Part shown: piece by piece, positions 23,450-37,800 of the stretch | Layout of the letters: each line of letters starts with the position of its first letter | How positions within the stretch are numbered: the first letter of the stretch is position 1 | Assembly: GCA_025558095.1 (NCBI GenBank) | Contig: JAIVFI010000003.1 | Coordinates: 248,001 to 312,000 of the forward strand | DNA length: 64,000 bases | DNA from: Hyaloraphidium curvatum | Taxonomy: Eukaryota; Monoblepharomycota; Hyaloraphidiomycetes; Hyaloraphidiales; Hyaloraphidiaceae | Direction: 5' to 3' | Notes under the pieces: model-generated | The model's input: only the letters and a program-made list of their open reading frames with translations | The model's database searches: none | What the model was told of the DNA's origin: nothing | Translations under genes and position numbers: made by a program

Positions 23450-24806
23450 TCACCTAAGCAACGGTCAGAGAGCACCAATTATGAGCCAGAGTTGAGACCA
23501 CGCACCACCGTCCCCATGCCCCATGCCCAGCGGACGACTCAGCGGACCCTGACTCCGGGCCTTCCTCCCACCAGTTCTCGCCTTCGAAGTACTCGGTCTC
23601 GAACGGACCTCCCTCAGCAAGCACCTTTTCGACCCAGAAGTGCACCTGAAACTTCAGGTAATGCGTAACGCTCCTCGCAGACCCGGGGCGTCACGGTCTC
23701 GAGAACTGCGCTGTCCCCCACCGCCTCCGCTTCCCCTCAGGAAACGCCTCGTAAGCACCCGTTTGCGAGATGCGAAGTCGTCCCAGCCGAACGGTTCTTC
23801 TGCTGTGATCCGAGCCTGGCCTTCCTCGCTCAGGATGTCTCTCTCCTCATTGATAGAGATGCCGATCAAGCACAGCTTGTACTTGAGGTCGACCGCATTC
23901 CCCTGGCCGCCGCGATATTCGATATAGACACCGAGCTCAGAGCCAGAATGGTCGAGAACAAGGAGCCTGAACTTCTCGCCCTGCACCTCGAACTCCTCGG
24001 ATGCAAACGCGACACGCTGCCCGATACCGATGCGTTCGATCCCACGGGCGCCAGCAGGGATGCTCCGAGGAAACACTGTTCCGGCGTATCCGATGGGCAC
24101 TGAGATCGGAAATCCTTGGAGGGCGTCCGCAGTGTCTTCGACCTTGGTGAGCCTTGATTCGAGCTTCGCAATGTACTCGTCCTTCAAAGCCACATGAGCG
24201 AGTACGGCGTCAATCATGTGGGCTTCGAGCTGAGGCCCGTCACCCTTTGAGTTCCGAACATCAATGCCGGTCATGAAGATCGTGCGTCGCACTGCACTGT
24301 ACCTGGAAATCGCAACCCTTGACCATGCACTTCGTAACACGGCACGGGCAAGGGCCCAGTTGGTGTTCCTTAATCGAATTGAACCGGGATTAGAACGGTT
24401 GCCGCTTTCGCGTGCTGTTTCTGCAAACCTGCATGGTGGACGGGGGGGAGACAATTCCGGAGCTGAGGTTGCACTACTTGAACTTGGCGCACGACGCGTA
24501 ATGAGCCGGAAGGTTCGCGATTTTGACGCGTGCTCCGCATCCTCCGGGGCAGAACACGTCGATCAATTTGTAGAAGTCGGCTCCCATCACGTTGTCCAGG
24601 ATGGCGGGTCGGGTTTCGATCGCGGCGCGGCACACCGGGCATGCTTGAAGCGCAGCGACGCAAGGTCCGCAGAATTTGTGTCTGCACGGCAAGAGCATGA
24701 CCGGGTCTCGGTGCGGCAGGTAGTCTTCCTTGCACACAGCGCACGGGATGGTGGTGGGCACCGGGAGCGCCATCGCGGGATTCTCTGCAGCCGGGCACAG
24801 CGCCAT
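23450..24806 (-). CDS. TRAF-like RING, zinc-finger, MATH protein
   Basis: Exon 1 (24806-24478) encodes a C3HC4 RING (CAVCKED, 11 residues, LPCRHKFCGPCV, CPVC) and then CPGGCG...HYASC, which fits a TRAF-type zinc finger. A 175-nt intron (24477-24303) joins the phase to KYSAVRRTIFMTGIDVRN. A short coiled-coil candidate (KDEYIAKLESRLTKVEDTAD) precedes a MATH/TRAF-C domain (KFRLLVLDHSGSELGVYIEY, EEPFGWDDFASRK). After an intron whose borders I could not fix (about 23770-23660), HYLKFQVHFWVEKV continues it; a last intron gives the stop at 23450. RING suggests E3 ubiquitin ligase activity and MATH substrate or receptor binding (known). If the two halves are separate genes, each domain call still stands. 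Confidence 0.68.
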
Positions 24807-25219
24807 AGAACACGGAGTCGTGATCTGGCTTCAATGTTTCTTACATTGCAACTCGTGAACGATGAAAGCAGCGAGCCGAAGGCCGGTTGTCAGGTCGTCC
24901 CGGACCAGGGGAGTGGAGTCATGTGAGAACCGACTCACCGATAGCACCACTGACAGTTTTGCTAGCTTTGTCTCCCACCGTACGAATCTGAGCGGCAGCG
25001 TAGTGCAAGCCGATGCTTGTAGTAATCGTCACATTCCGTCGCTCGCTGGTGCTTTCGAACCCCATCGCGGCCGATCGGCACAGGGGCCCAGCGCGGCAGC
25101 GCATGCAGGCGCTCAAGGGGTGCTCCGTGCTCTGCATCCTGCACTACCCCTGTCGAAGGGGGGGAAAGACTTGACTCAAAAAACACCACTAACATTACAA
25201 GGCCATTCGCTGATTTTAG
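24807..25219. other. intergenic region, TRAF-like gene upstream
   Basis: About 410 bp between the RING exon and the stop of the next minus-strand gene. It is less GC-rich, with short frames only and no motif seen. Presumably the TRAF-like gene promoter. Confidence 0.4.
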
Positions 25220-26526
25220 CTAGGCCTTTGGCTTCCATCCGCCATCAATCGTGCGGTTCCAAAACACAGCGACGGGATCGGCTCCCTTCACCCGTTTCAT
25301 CTCCGCGCCTTGCCAATCCGCTTTCTTCGGAAGACTTCCTATATCCCACAAACGCTCGATCTCAAACAATCCGCGGAACTTGTACTGATTTGCCGCAAGC
25401 CACTCGTAGACTGGGAACCTCCCGTTCGGCACAGCCGGGTAGTTCTTGGCGACCACGTTGTCCCACTCGTGACCGGCAAGCGACAAGAAAAGCTTATTGC
25501 CCCCTTGTTTGACCCAGTTGCCGCCGTCTCGGTCGAGCCTTATGCAGAAGAACATGAGAATTGCGCCTCGCGCTGTCACGGTCGCGCACTGCCTGTTCCC
25601 GTGCCCGCCGAATGCGCAATGGATCTCGACGCGCTGCCAGGGGGCGCTCGGCGTCCGGCTCACTTGGCGGAGATAGGGGTCTAGCTTGTCGGTGCCAAGA
25701 TCTGCCCAACTGTCCAATTTGCGATGCGATGAGGTTTTGGGAGCTCCGTTGACCCTCGGAGCTTTCCTCTTGCGTCGTGATGCACAATCGGAGGCCTTAG
25801 GTCCTTTCTCGGGATCATCCGTCTGGTCAGAGGGTTCGGATGACGACCTAACGGTGTCCTTTTCCAATTCCTCGTCCCGAGACGAGTCCACTGGTGAGGC
25901 GAGCAACCTCAGAGATTTCCGGCGCGGAACTGAATCCTCCTCATCGTCCGACCCATTTTGCTTCGGGACCCTCGCCCGTTTAGACTGGATTCGGCCGGCT
26001 GACGGCACGAACCCCAGAGCCTCGTTCGAGCTTTTGCGCATTCTCGGTCGTGGTCTTGGGATCGAGAAGGTTGAGTTAGACACCCTGCACGCAATGAAGA
26101 CAGATGCTGCCTACCTGAGCGCTCGTTGCCGCAGCGACCTCCTTGATTTCCGAATGGTTCCCGCCGGACACCGCTCGGTCCGCCGGCGAACTCTCATAGA
26201 GGAACACGGGCTCGTCGTCGTCCGCCGCTTCCACCTTAACCCGGGCAGAAATAGAGTCCGCATGGCGCACGTCGTCCACCAGTGTTTCCGGCGACGAGGC
26301 GGGCTCAGATACCGGCTCCTTGGGGACACGGTCCGCCGGAACCGCCAGCGCGCGCGGTCCTTCGGTCTCCACTGGAGGCGCGTCGAAGAGCTCCAGGAAC
26401 GACATCGCGGACACTTCGCGCAAAACGAAAGGGCAGAGGGCGGCACACTGGCCGGAAAGCGCCTGGGGCGAGTGGAGCTTTGGAAGTGTTGTGGGGACCT
26501 CGGTCACGACGACCTTTTGTCGTTCC
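25220..26526 (-). CDS. hypothetical protein, charged head and conserved-looking C-terminal domain
   Basis: Starts at the ATG at 26526 (MERQKVVVTEVPTTLPK). The first ~140 residues are Pro/Glu/Ser-rich and include KVEAADDDEPVFLYESSPAD. An intron lies near 26090-26040 (GTAGGC donor, CTAAC branch, AAG or CAG acceptor), but none of the simple joins keeps the frame, so the exact border is unresolved. The second exon encodes a basic, SUMO/NLS-like stretch and a ~130-residue globular domain rich in Trp/Phe/Gly (LFLSLAGHEWDNVV, PNGRFPVYEWLAANQYKFRG) ending GGWKPKA. I do not recognise the family. A damaged copy of its 5' end lies at about 19540-19655. Confidence 0.6.
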
Positions 26527-26723
26527 ATCACGCCAACCCTCTTCCCATGTATGCGAACGAACCGACGCTGATTTGCAGATGGGCAGTGTCGCGCCATGCA
26601 GTGACGAAGCCGGACCCGGCGATCGGACGGACCCGCGCGCCACCGGCCCCGGGCGGCCCGCCCCGCCAGAGTAGAGATCGCCTCGAATTCGCTTTTCCCC
26701 TCCTGCCACGACGCCCCAACCAC

Positions 26724-27222
26724 ATGCAGATCGTCAAGCAGTCCGAGCCGTATAGAAAACTTCCCGCGCTGGACAGCGTCAAGGGCCTCGAGTGTGGAAA
26801 TCGCGCACTCCTCCATTCGTTCACTGATGTCGCTCCGTTTGATCATGCCAGATCGACATCTACCATCACGGTCAAGTCCGTTGCCACGCCTAGAAGTAAG
26901 CCTACTCGTTGCAAGAGGAGCTAGGGAGCTGACAGTTTCGCAAGCTTGCCGGGAGTTCTTCGCCGCCGCACTTCGTGACCGGCGGCGCCTCCACCCGGAG
27001 TGGAGCGACAAGCCCGGAGCTATGGGTAGGTCTCGTAGCCTTTGCTCTACGCGCCAGTAGCATCGATCGCTTACAGGTTTCCATACCAAGTTGATCCGGG
27101 AAGCTTGGGGCAAGCTCGACAAGAAGGAAAAGGGTAGGTAGATCTCGGACAGCGCCTCCTCGACCACCAAGGAAGAGAGCGACGTTATCGAACTGCTCGA
27201 GTCCGACGACGAGAAGATTTAG
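26724..27222 (+). CDS. HMG-box-like protein, possibly broken
   Basis: Proposed exons 26724-26895, 26936-27025 and from 27077, with GT-AG introns of 40 and 51 nt whose phases match. The joined protein has a 58-residue leader, then ISQACREFFAAALRDRRRLH, PEWSDKPGAMG and FHTKLIREAWGKLDKKEKG, which fits helices 1-3 of an HMG box (Pro-Glu-Trp, Trp-Gly-x-Leu). An in-frame TAG at about 27139 then stops it; in another frame an acidic tail typical of HMG proteins (TKEESDVIELLESDDEKI) ends at 27222. Either a small indel has broken the gene or an intron I could not define lies there. Divergent from the gene at 25220-26526 (about 200 bp). Confidence 0.5.
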
Positions 27223-27350
27223 AGAGCGAGACGCTGCAGGATCGCAGGGCTTTCGACGCCATAGATCTTTGGGAGGAGCTCGGTTGAAGTGGATGTCATG
27301 TAGGTTCGGGTCCGGTGATTGCCCAATTGCAACTCAAAGTGATCATCGCT

Positions 27351-27356
27351 TTTATT
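27351..27356 (-). terminator. poly(A) signal of ATP2
   Basis: AATAAA on the minus strand, 13 nt after the ATP2 stop codon. The same hexamer follows the stop of the pseudogene copy at 18907-18912, showing that the 3' flank was duplicated with the gene end. Confidence 0.5.
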
Positions 27357-27369
27357 GCGTCGTCGCAAC

Positions 27370-29518
<2,149 letters not shown>

Positions 29519-30124
29519 CGTGCCGGTGGTCAACGCAACGACGGGAGCGTGGCGTTTGCGCACGAAAAATGCTAGTCGCGGGAGCGCTCGGAGGCCTGGC
29601 GGAACAAACGCGAAAGGCAGCCCTTGCTCGGCCATGAGGACCTCGCAGACCGTCTCCACATGACTTCTATTAGATCTCAGGCTAAGCATCCATCTCCGGG
29701 TGGCGACAGCGGGATTGGAGTCCTGGCGATCTCTGGATGGCCCATCCTTGGCACGCTTGACGCCAATGAACTACAAGCTAGCTACCAGCGGTCATCCGTG
29801 GAATTTGCAGCTTGAGAAGAAGCCATCCACAGTCATTTGTCGCGATTGGGCTGGAATGGGCTGGGATGCACGGTCGGGGGTCCTGCGAAGCTAGGTCCCG
29901 CCCATCAATCCTGCGTGACGACGCCCAAATTGGCATCATCCAGCTTTCATGAGCTCGCCAGGTGATTGAAAACCGCTCCCGAGGACTCTCCGCGTCGGAA
30001 ACGGGCGTGTTTACTTTCGGCTTCCTTCGGACCTGCTTAGGGTTTCTCTAGCAAGCGCCTTAACCACCTCTCTCTCCTCTGTCGGCGCCACCCCTTCCTC
30101 CATCTCCTCCCATCTCTGCCGGAG
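29519..30124. promoter_or_regulatory. shared upstream region, ATP2 / ATP16
   Basis: About 605 bp between the divergent ATG codons of two subunits of the same F1 complex. It is AT-richer than the flanking exons and holds no supported gene. Coordinated transcription from one bidirectional promoter is a reasonable inference; I cannot name a factor site. Confidence 0.5.
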
Positions 30125-30862
30125 ATGCTTCGTTTCGCACCGCGCCTTCTGGTTTCTGCGCGACCGGCGGTTTCCCGGGCCGCGCCCCGCGCCGGTGCGT
30201 CCTCCCCGCCCCCGCCCGCGCCCCGCTCACCTCCCGCAGCCCGCGCGTACGCCACCGAGGCCGCGCCCGCGCCGCCCGCCGGCGAGAAGGGCAAGCTCAC
30301 CCTCAACTTCGTCGCGCCGCACCAGGTCCGCACGGTCGCCCGCCGCCCGGATGCCGCCTGACGCCCCCCGCAGACCTTCTACTCGCGCACCGTCGTGCAG
30401 CAGGTCAACCTCACCACCTCGGACGGCGACATCGGCATCCTCGCGGACCACGTGCCGATCGTGGAGCAGCTGGTGCCCGGCGTGGTGGAGGTCGTGTTCG
30501 ACGCGGGGAAGAGCGAGAAGCTGTTCGGTGGGGTGCCCGGCCGGGCGTCTACGGCCTTTAGGGGCGAGGGCTGACGCCGGATGCAGTGAGCGGGGGTTTC
30601 CTGGCAGTGAACCCGGATTCGACGTGCAACATCACCGCCGTGGAGGCCGTGCCGCTGGAGCAGATCGACTTCGAGGTGGGCGGACGCGGGCCGGACCCCT
30701 CGTGTTCCCACGTCTAAATCCGGGATTGATTGGCAGGCCGCCAAGCGCGGGCTGGAGGAGGCGCAGCGGAAGCTGTCGTCCTCGTCGTCGGAGGAGGACA
30801 AGGCCGTAGCGCAGATCGAGATCGACACCTACACGGCGCTCGTGGGCGCCGCAACAAAATGA
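30125..30862 (+). CDS. ATP16: mitochondrial F1-ATPase subunit delta (bacterial epsilon homologue)
   Basis: Four exons, 30125-30325, 30374-30527, 30587-30675, 30737-30862, give 189 residues. MLRFAPRLLVSARPAVSRAA is an Arg/Ala/Ser presequence, ending near AYATEAAP. The mature part shows the ten-strand domain TFYSRTVVQQVNLTTSDGDI, GILADHVPIVEQL, SGGFLAVNPDSTCNITAVEA, then the C-terminal helices AAKRGLEEAQRKL. The acceptor at 30586, not the later CAG at about 30606, restores the conserved FVSGGF. The subunit is part of the F1 central stalk and couples rotation to catalysis (known). Confidence 0.93.
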
Positions 30863-31050
30863 GCGCTGTAGGGGCGTCGGACTAGAGGCCGTGCACGAAC
30901 GAAGCGCTTTCCGGGTCTGAGTCTTCCGTCGGTTCCGAGCCATCGTCGACTTGCAGCCCGGACCGTTCCCAAACCATCACCCTACCGCCCGTCTCTCGCT
31001 GCAGCTCGTGACTTCCAATTCCGCAAAACAGCACTGTACATCGCATCCCC

Positions 31051-34000
31051 TCAGAATGCCTTGACGATCATCTTGCGCGCCGGGTCGTACCCGAATCGGT
31101 TCCGCTTAAACAGGTCGCTGCCGTAGAAGGGCGAGACATCGTAGATGCCCAGCTCGCGCGCCTGAAAGCAAACCATCAGCATCCGTCTGCGTACCGCATC
31201 CGCGAACCTGGAGCTCACCCTGGCCTCGAAGTCCTCGGCGTCCATCTCGAGCCGCTCGGGCATGTTGGCGGCGCCGTGCTTGTACGAGTAGTACTGCACG
31301 TGGTCCCGGACGATGTCGGCTAGGACGTGGTTGAGGAGCTCGTCGTTGTCGCGGTGGAAGTTGATGTAGCGGGCGAATTGCTGCGAGGGGAGTGTCAGGC
31401 CCGCAGTGCTTGTGATGCGTGAGATCCCCCGGCCAGTGCCCACCTTCTGCATCTGCCGACGCACGCTCCACTTCTGCGCCTTCACGAAGCTGTCCACCAT
31501 GACCCGGATGGCCATGTTGACGTCGTCCGAGCGCACCTCGTCGCGCAGGTGCATGCGCGCGTTCGCCTCGGAGAGACGGATCATGCTCTCGAGGTGACGG
31601 ACCGTGATCGGGATCGAGTCGCCCACGAGCGACGCCCGCCGCAGCTCGGCGTACACGGCAGAAAGCCGGTCCACGTCCACGTTGCCCAGCTTGGGCTGCA
31701 CGCGGTCCTTGGCGTACATGATGTACTTCTTGAGCAGGTCCTGCGGGATGACGTCCTTGTCCTGGGCCTTGACCACCGTGTTGCTCTCGGCGTCGAACTT
31801 GGGGTGGCTCCGCACGTGCGAGTCCACCACAAACTCGGCAAGCATGCCGTCCACCACCGGGTCCGCGCGGTCCTGGATCACGCAGAGCACGTCGAAACGA
31901 GACAGAATGGGCTCGGTGAGCTCGACATTCTGGTTGAACGGGATGCGGGGGTCGTAGCGGCCGCGAACGGGGTTCGCAGCAGCAAAGACTGTGCAGCGGG
32001 CCTGCAGCGAGGTGACAATGCCAGCCTTGGAGATGGAGATGGTCTGCTGCTCCATGGCTTCGTGGATCGAGGTCCGATCCTGGTCGTTCATCTTGTCGAA
32101 CTCGTCGATCAGGCTGCGAACGGTGCGATCAGGCACGGTTTCAAATGCCCAAGAGTCGGGAATGCCCACCAGACGCCCTTATCCGCGAGCACGAGCGCGC
32201 CGCCCTCGAGGGTCCACTCCCGAGTCAGGGGATCCTTGCGGACGCTCGCTGTGAGACCGACGGCGCTGGCACCCTGGCCGGTCGTGTACACGGCCCGGTT
32301 CGCGGTCTTTTCGATGTACTTGAGGAGCTGCGATTTGGCGGTACCGGGGTCGCCGAGCATGAGCACGTTGATATCGCCACGGATGCGGTGCTTGTTGAGC
32401 GGGTTCTTGGCGACACCGCCAAACAGGGCGAGGGCGACGGCAGTCTTGACGTCCTCGTGGCCGAAGATCGAGGGCGCGATCGACTTGATGATCTGGAGGA
32501 AGGTGCACGATGAGCAAACGGAAGAGGGAGAAGCCCAATTGCGATCGACGCACCCTCCGGCCGATCTTGTCGTCCTGAGAAAGCCTCTGGATCAGCTTCT
32601 CGTCGTCCTCCGTCAGCCGGAAGCTGGCAAAGAGGTCCTCCTTGCGGCTGATGTAGTTGGCCTCGATCACCGTGGCAAAGACGGGGAAGCCGTTCTTGGA
32701 GTTGAGCGCTGCGTTGAAGTTGTTGCGGTAGATGCCCGTCACATCCACCTCCTCGCCCGGCCTCGCCGAGTCGATCAGGTCCCACAGGAGAATCACCTCG
32801 CGGGTGCGAGGCAAGCGACCGGCAGGGACGCTCCCGGGGGTCTCTTGCAGCGTCATCCGCTGGTAGTTGCGGTAGACAGTCTGGCAAACCGCATTAGAAC
32901 GCCTTGAGCAAGAGAACTGAGCGTCACCGACCTGCTCCGAGTTGACGTTAAAGGGCCCCTTCGACTGGCACTGCGGGCAGTTGTTGAGCTTGATCTCGTT
33001 CATGATGTCCTGGTAGAACGGCCCCAGAGTGGCGCCGCACTTGACGCAGTCGTACTTGACGTACTTGAGCTGCGGGAAGACGGATGTCCGGCGCGTGACG
33101 ACGCCCGAGACGCGGATGAGGCAGTTGAGGGAGGATTGCCTGCGGAGGAATCAGAAGAGGGGAAAGGGGCAGCTGCTGTCCCTCCAACCTGAGGTCCCGC
33201 AGCGCCTCGGGGTAGGGCATGTCGGCGATCCTGACGTGGATCTCCTGACGGATCTCGTCGTAGTGCGGGTACACATCCAGCGTGACGTCCATGGCCACGC
33301 GGTCAAAGATCCGCAGGGCTTCCGCCGGTGCGTTGCTGAGCACGTAGGCGAGCGTGGGCTTGGTGGCCGAGAGGTGCAGGTACGAGACCTCGAGCGACTC
33401 GCCGTTGGCCTCGCACATGGCCTGGATGCGGTTGGCATAGACCGGTGCGCCCTCCTCGTCGGCAAAGCTCGTAAGGAAGCCGCGGAACTCCCGCTCAAAG
33501 AACTGGGCGACGCCCTCGAGAGAAAGGTAGTCCATCAGCACCGTGCCCCTCATGTCCCCGAGAGTTTCGATGTCGACGATAGCCTCCGTGTCCTGGAAGC
33601 GGCAGTCGTCGGTCGATGCAACGAAATCGAAAGAAAGCACCCACGTCCACGTCCATGGTGCCCTCTCCCTCCACCGGCAGGCGACGACGACGCAGCGGCG
33701 GCGTTGCCTCGGATTCCTGGTCATCTGCGCAAAGCGGGCAAGGGCATGAGCTGTAATGGCGGATGCCGACTCTCCGAGACGTACCGCTTTCCAGGTACGC
33801 CGCCGGCAGGCGGTCCCGGCCCTCGGCCCGGTCCCGGCGGCCCATCCGCTGCTCGAGAGCCCGCCGCTCAGCAAGATCCATCTGGTCGTACTCCTGCTCG
33901 TCCAAATCATCCTCGTCGTATTGGTCGAGGCGGACGTTGGGCGCGTAATCCCTGATTGGCACGTGGAATCAGCGCCTGCCAAAAGGGACAGCGAATGCCA

Positions 34001-34381
34001 GGGCTCCGGAGCCAGCTCTCGAAAACCGGAGTGGCCCCGGTCCAAGGGAAGCAGAAGTCATTCTCCGCACCTTTCGAGGCTGTCGCCGAAAAGGTCCTCC
34101 CCCTCCTCGTCCTCCACGTCGTCGGCCGCTTCCAAAACGTCGTCGTTTCTCCGCAGCTCCTCCTCGTCCTCGCGCGCAAACTCATCGTCGTAGTCAGCCT
34201 CTGACGCTGCCTCCGAATCGGGTTCGCGGGGCGCGATGCCCTGCCGAAGCCGCCTCAGGTTCCTGGCGGGCGTCGCCGCCGCCGACCCGGGCTGGCCCGC
34301 CAAGCCGCCGGCGCGGGGCGTAGGGGCGCCATCCGAGCCATCGTCGTCTGGCCGCTCATCGCGGGGGCGTTTTCGGTCCGC
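31051..34381 (-). CDS. MCM2: MCM2, subunit of the replicative helicase
   Basis: Exons: 34381-34071, 33951-33785, 33724-33645, 33592-33189, 33139-32932, 32880-32554, 32492-32170, 32113-31051, 960 residues in frame. A first coding exon further upstream is expected because 34381 follows a clear acceptor (CCCCTCCAG); I could not identify the initiator ATG. The head is acidic ([17 protein letters not shown]). Next are the zinc finger CVKCG...CPQCQ, Walker [17 protein letters not shown], Walker [10 protein letters not shown] (rebuilt by the 32169-32114 intron) and the arginine finger ILSRFDVL. Within the MCM2-7 ring it unwinds DNA at origins. End residues KMIVKAF. Confidence 0.95.
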
Positions 34382-34805
34382 CTGGAGGGGTTAGGCCGTC
34401 GGGTCAAAGATTCCGGGCATTTGCGGAGAAGGGGGACGGTGAGCGTTCCGGGCCGTCGGCGGGCGGAGACGCGCGATGTGGCCGCGCAGTGCCCACCATT
34501 GCACGTTTGTGCCTCCGAGCAGCACTGCGTCGAGACTCCTCTGGAGGGACGCGGTGAGGGACGCGAAATTCAGATTTGAAACCGGAGGTGGGACGACAGA
34601 ACCACACCGACTCGACTCCTGTGATCAGTCTGATCACCGGAAAAGAGACTGGACTCGGACGAGGATCCCCGGGTATCGTAATGTAGTAGCACAATATCCA
34701 CATCTCCGGCCGCCGTGGCCTTGCGGCGGCGCACCGGCGCACCGAGACGGACCCGTCACCGTCCCGATCGCCCTCCCCGCCATCTACACAGGCAACTCCG
34801 CAGTC
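34382..34805. other. gap between SEC26 3' end and MCM2 5' end
   Basis: About 420 bp. It should contain the unidentified first coding exon of MCM2 (or its leader) and its promoter; an ATG-CCC-GGA stretch at 34421-34410 on the minus strand is a candidate, but no donor matches. No other feature seen. Confidence 0.35.
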
Positions 34806-37800
34806 TCAAGAAGCTTTTTGCGACAGCGTAATCTTGTCCTGGAAGTTGTTTGGTGAGGAAGGCCGCGGGCGAGCGACGTAGGCGGAACATACCCCGACAC
34901 TCAGGGCCATCCCCTGCGTCTTGGAACGTATCCGAATGTGCCCCGTGATGGCGCCGTTGATCTGCTCTAAGCAGATGTTGGCGAGCGCGTCCTCGCCGAA
35001 GATGCTCTTGGCGTAGAGGTTCGCCGCGAGGAAACCGCACTCGCCGCTCAGGGCGTGCTCCGGCGTGAGGCAGGCCATGTTGGTCGATTTCATGATATGT
35101 TGCATGTACCTGCCGGGGAATGAGCACTGGGACACCCTGCGAGTACGAGCGCTACCCACTCCATGAGGTCCGTAATGTTGGTGTTGACGTTGACCTTGTT
35201 CTCCCACTCGAACTCGGTCCACATGGCGCGGAACTGCGTCTCGGAGCACTGCGCGGGCATGATGTAGTCCATGATGTCGATGTGGATGTCGTTGAGGATG
35301 ACGCAGGTCGTGTCGAGGGCGCCGGGGCCGTCGTAGACGATGTTGCCGAAGATAACGCCGGTCTCCGTCGAGGAAACCTTGATGTTGGCCTTGATGCTGT
35401 GGAATCCGCGCGGCGGGACGGTGTACGGGGCGGGACGCTCGACCAGCTTGAGGTCGCCCAGGGTCGAGAACTCGAGCGTCAGGTTCTGTAGCGTCTCGGC
35501 CGTCTGGTTGACGATGAGCACGTCCAGAAGGATGTCGTACTGGTGGACGTTGACGTAGGCCTCGGCGTACACCGGGTCCGAGAAACCGGTAAGCTGCACG
35601 ACGCGGCTGAGCTTGGAGATGTAGTCGTCGCCGCGCTCGGCGACGCCCGTGGCACGTGTGAGGTCGATGTCGTACTGCAAGAAGCGTCAGTAAAGCTGCC
35701 AATCAGCACAATGTTGGAATCACCTCGTCCGCGCCGTCGGCAAGAGCCTTCTTGGACTTGAGCTGCCTAAATGTTATGACGTCGTCAACCTGGACCTCCG
35801 CGGCCTTCTTGTCGGCAGCCTTCTTCTTCAGCGCCTTGTCCTCCTCGGCTGCCACCAGCTGGCTGAAAGCCTTCCTCGTGTCCTCCAGGAAGACGGTCGT
35901 CAGGAGGCTGTCGCCGCCGACGGTGCCCAAGGTCTTGAGGCACAGCTGGATTCGGTCGCTCGAATCCTCGTCGATCGGCGAGCTGACAAACTCGGACCGT
36001 CCGATCCGGATAATGCTTGTCATGATGAGCATGGCTTCGGCGCGCAGGGCATTCGCCACCGGGCCGCCGCCCGTGAGCTCGGAGTAGCGCAGCACGAGCT
36101 TGGTCATCGAAGTCGACAGCACAGCACCCAGGAAGAAGTCTCCGTTCAGGATCAGGGCTGTAAAGGGCCGTTAGGGTAGGCAAACGCAATTCGGTTGGCA
36201 AAGTTTACCTCGCAGAGGCTGCTTGGCCTTCTTGTCCTCGAGCTTGTTGGTGCCCGCCGAGCGGCTGGTGAAAGCGCTTTCCGTGGCGTAGGTCCCGTCC
36301 GCGAGCACCCGCCGCGCGGCCGGCTGGACAGACGTCGGGGATGCCAGCTTTCCTCCCTCGGCGGCTTCGGCCTTCTCCTCCAACGCCCGCTAGAGGGCAC
36401 GTCAGACACCAACAAAAGCGAGGTGTGAAATATCCCACCTCTTCCGCAGCCAACATCGGCACCTCTCCAATCGACTGGCGGATCGCCTTGAAAGCCGCAT
36501 CGATGCTCTCGATGTCCAGGCTGTACTCCCCGATGATCCAGAGGGCGCCGCGGTAGACGCGTCCAGCTTTGATCTCTCCAAAGCTCTCCACCAGCCGCTG
36601 GATGATGCTGTTCCGGAGCTGCGGGAACTTCTCCATGACCTCGCGGACGAAAGCAATGACGTCCACCGCGCTGGCGTTGCTCGAATCGGCGATGAACTCC
36701 ATGAGAACGTGCACGACGTTGGAGGCAACATTCGGGAACTTGATGGCGCAGGAGTGGATGGCCTGGATGAGAAGCTGGCGGTACTCGGCATTCTGGAGAC
36801 GAAGCATTAACGACAAGGACCGGGCGCGCTGAAGTCCAATGCCCACCTTCTCGTAGTCCTGGTCATGAGTCTTCACGAGTTCCTTCTTGAGGAATCCGAC
36901 GACTTCTTCGACGTTCCGCCCCGTGACGAGGTCCATGCCAATCTTCAAGCACTTCCTCCGAACCTCGATGTCCGGGCTCGTGAGCACCCGCAGCATGTCC
37001 ATCAAGAGATCGTCCAGGACCCGCTCGAACTTCTCCTTGAGCTCGCTCAGCCGGTCCAGGCAAATGAGCTTCACGTTGTTGTCAGCTTCCTTCGAGATGA
37101 GCTCGATGTATGCGGTAGCCGCGGCTGTTTTCCTTCTTCAGCGAACGAAAACGACGTGTGCAGATAGGACCAACCCTTGACGGCCGAAGAGTGCGTGGAC
37201 AGGGTGACGAGCGTTCCGGCCGCCTCGTACTTGACCGCGCTCGACTGAGAGTGGATCAGGTTGAGGATTGCCTGGACATATCGCGCCTTGTCTGCCCCCG
37301 GACTCCGGCAGTCCTTGCGGATGAACTCAATGACGGCAAGCTGCATGTTCTCGTCCATGTTGGGGACCTGGCTCCAGACGGTCTTGAGCCACTCCAAAGC
37401 TTTCCCCATGTCGCTGTTGATGAGCATGATAAAGGCATTCCGTCGGGCGCCTTGGTCGGATTCCTGGGAGCGCGAGCGGTCAGCCTGTGGTCCCCACCGC
37501 CCGAACCCAATCGATTCAGCCCACATTCACGATGTAGGAGGCGATGAGCTCGGCAGCGTCCGGGATGAGGAAGTCGAAGTTGCGGTGAATGGTGTGAATG
37601 GCGAGCACCGCGTTCTTGCGCACATAGGGATAGCGGTGGTCCTGCAGAGCGCCGACGGGGCGCGATTCCGCGACGTCAGGCCCGTCGAACGAAGGTCGGC
37701 AAGCAGCAGACACGCACGAGGCACTGCCGGACGGCAGGGACCAGCGGTTCGAGGATTTCGGGCTCCTTGAGCTTGCACAGGAAGCGGAGAGTCACCCCGC

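Noticed and set aside
27139-27157. A 19-nt GT-AG intron that would rescue the HMG-box gene
   Set aside because: Every other intron in the window is 40 nt or longer, and a 19-nt spliceosomal intron is not credible in this setting.
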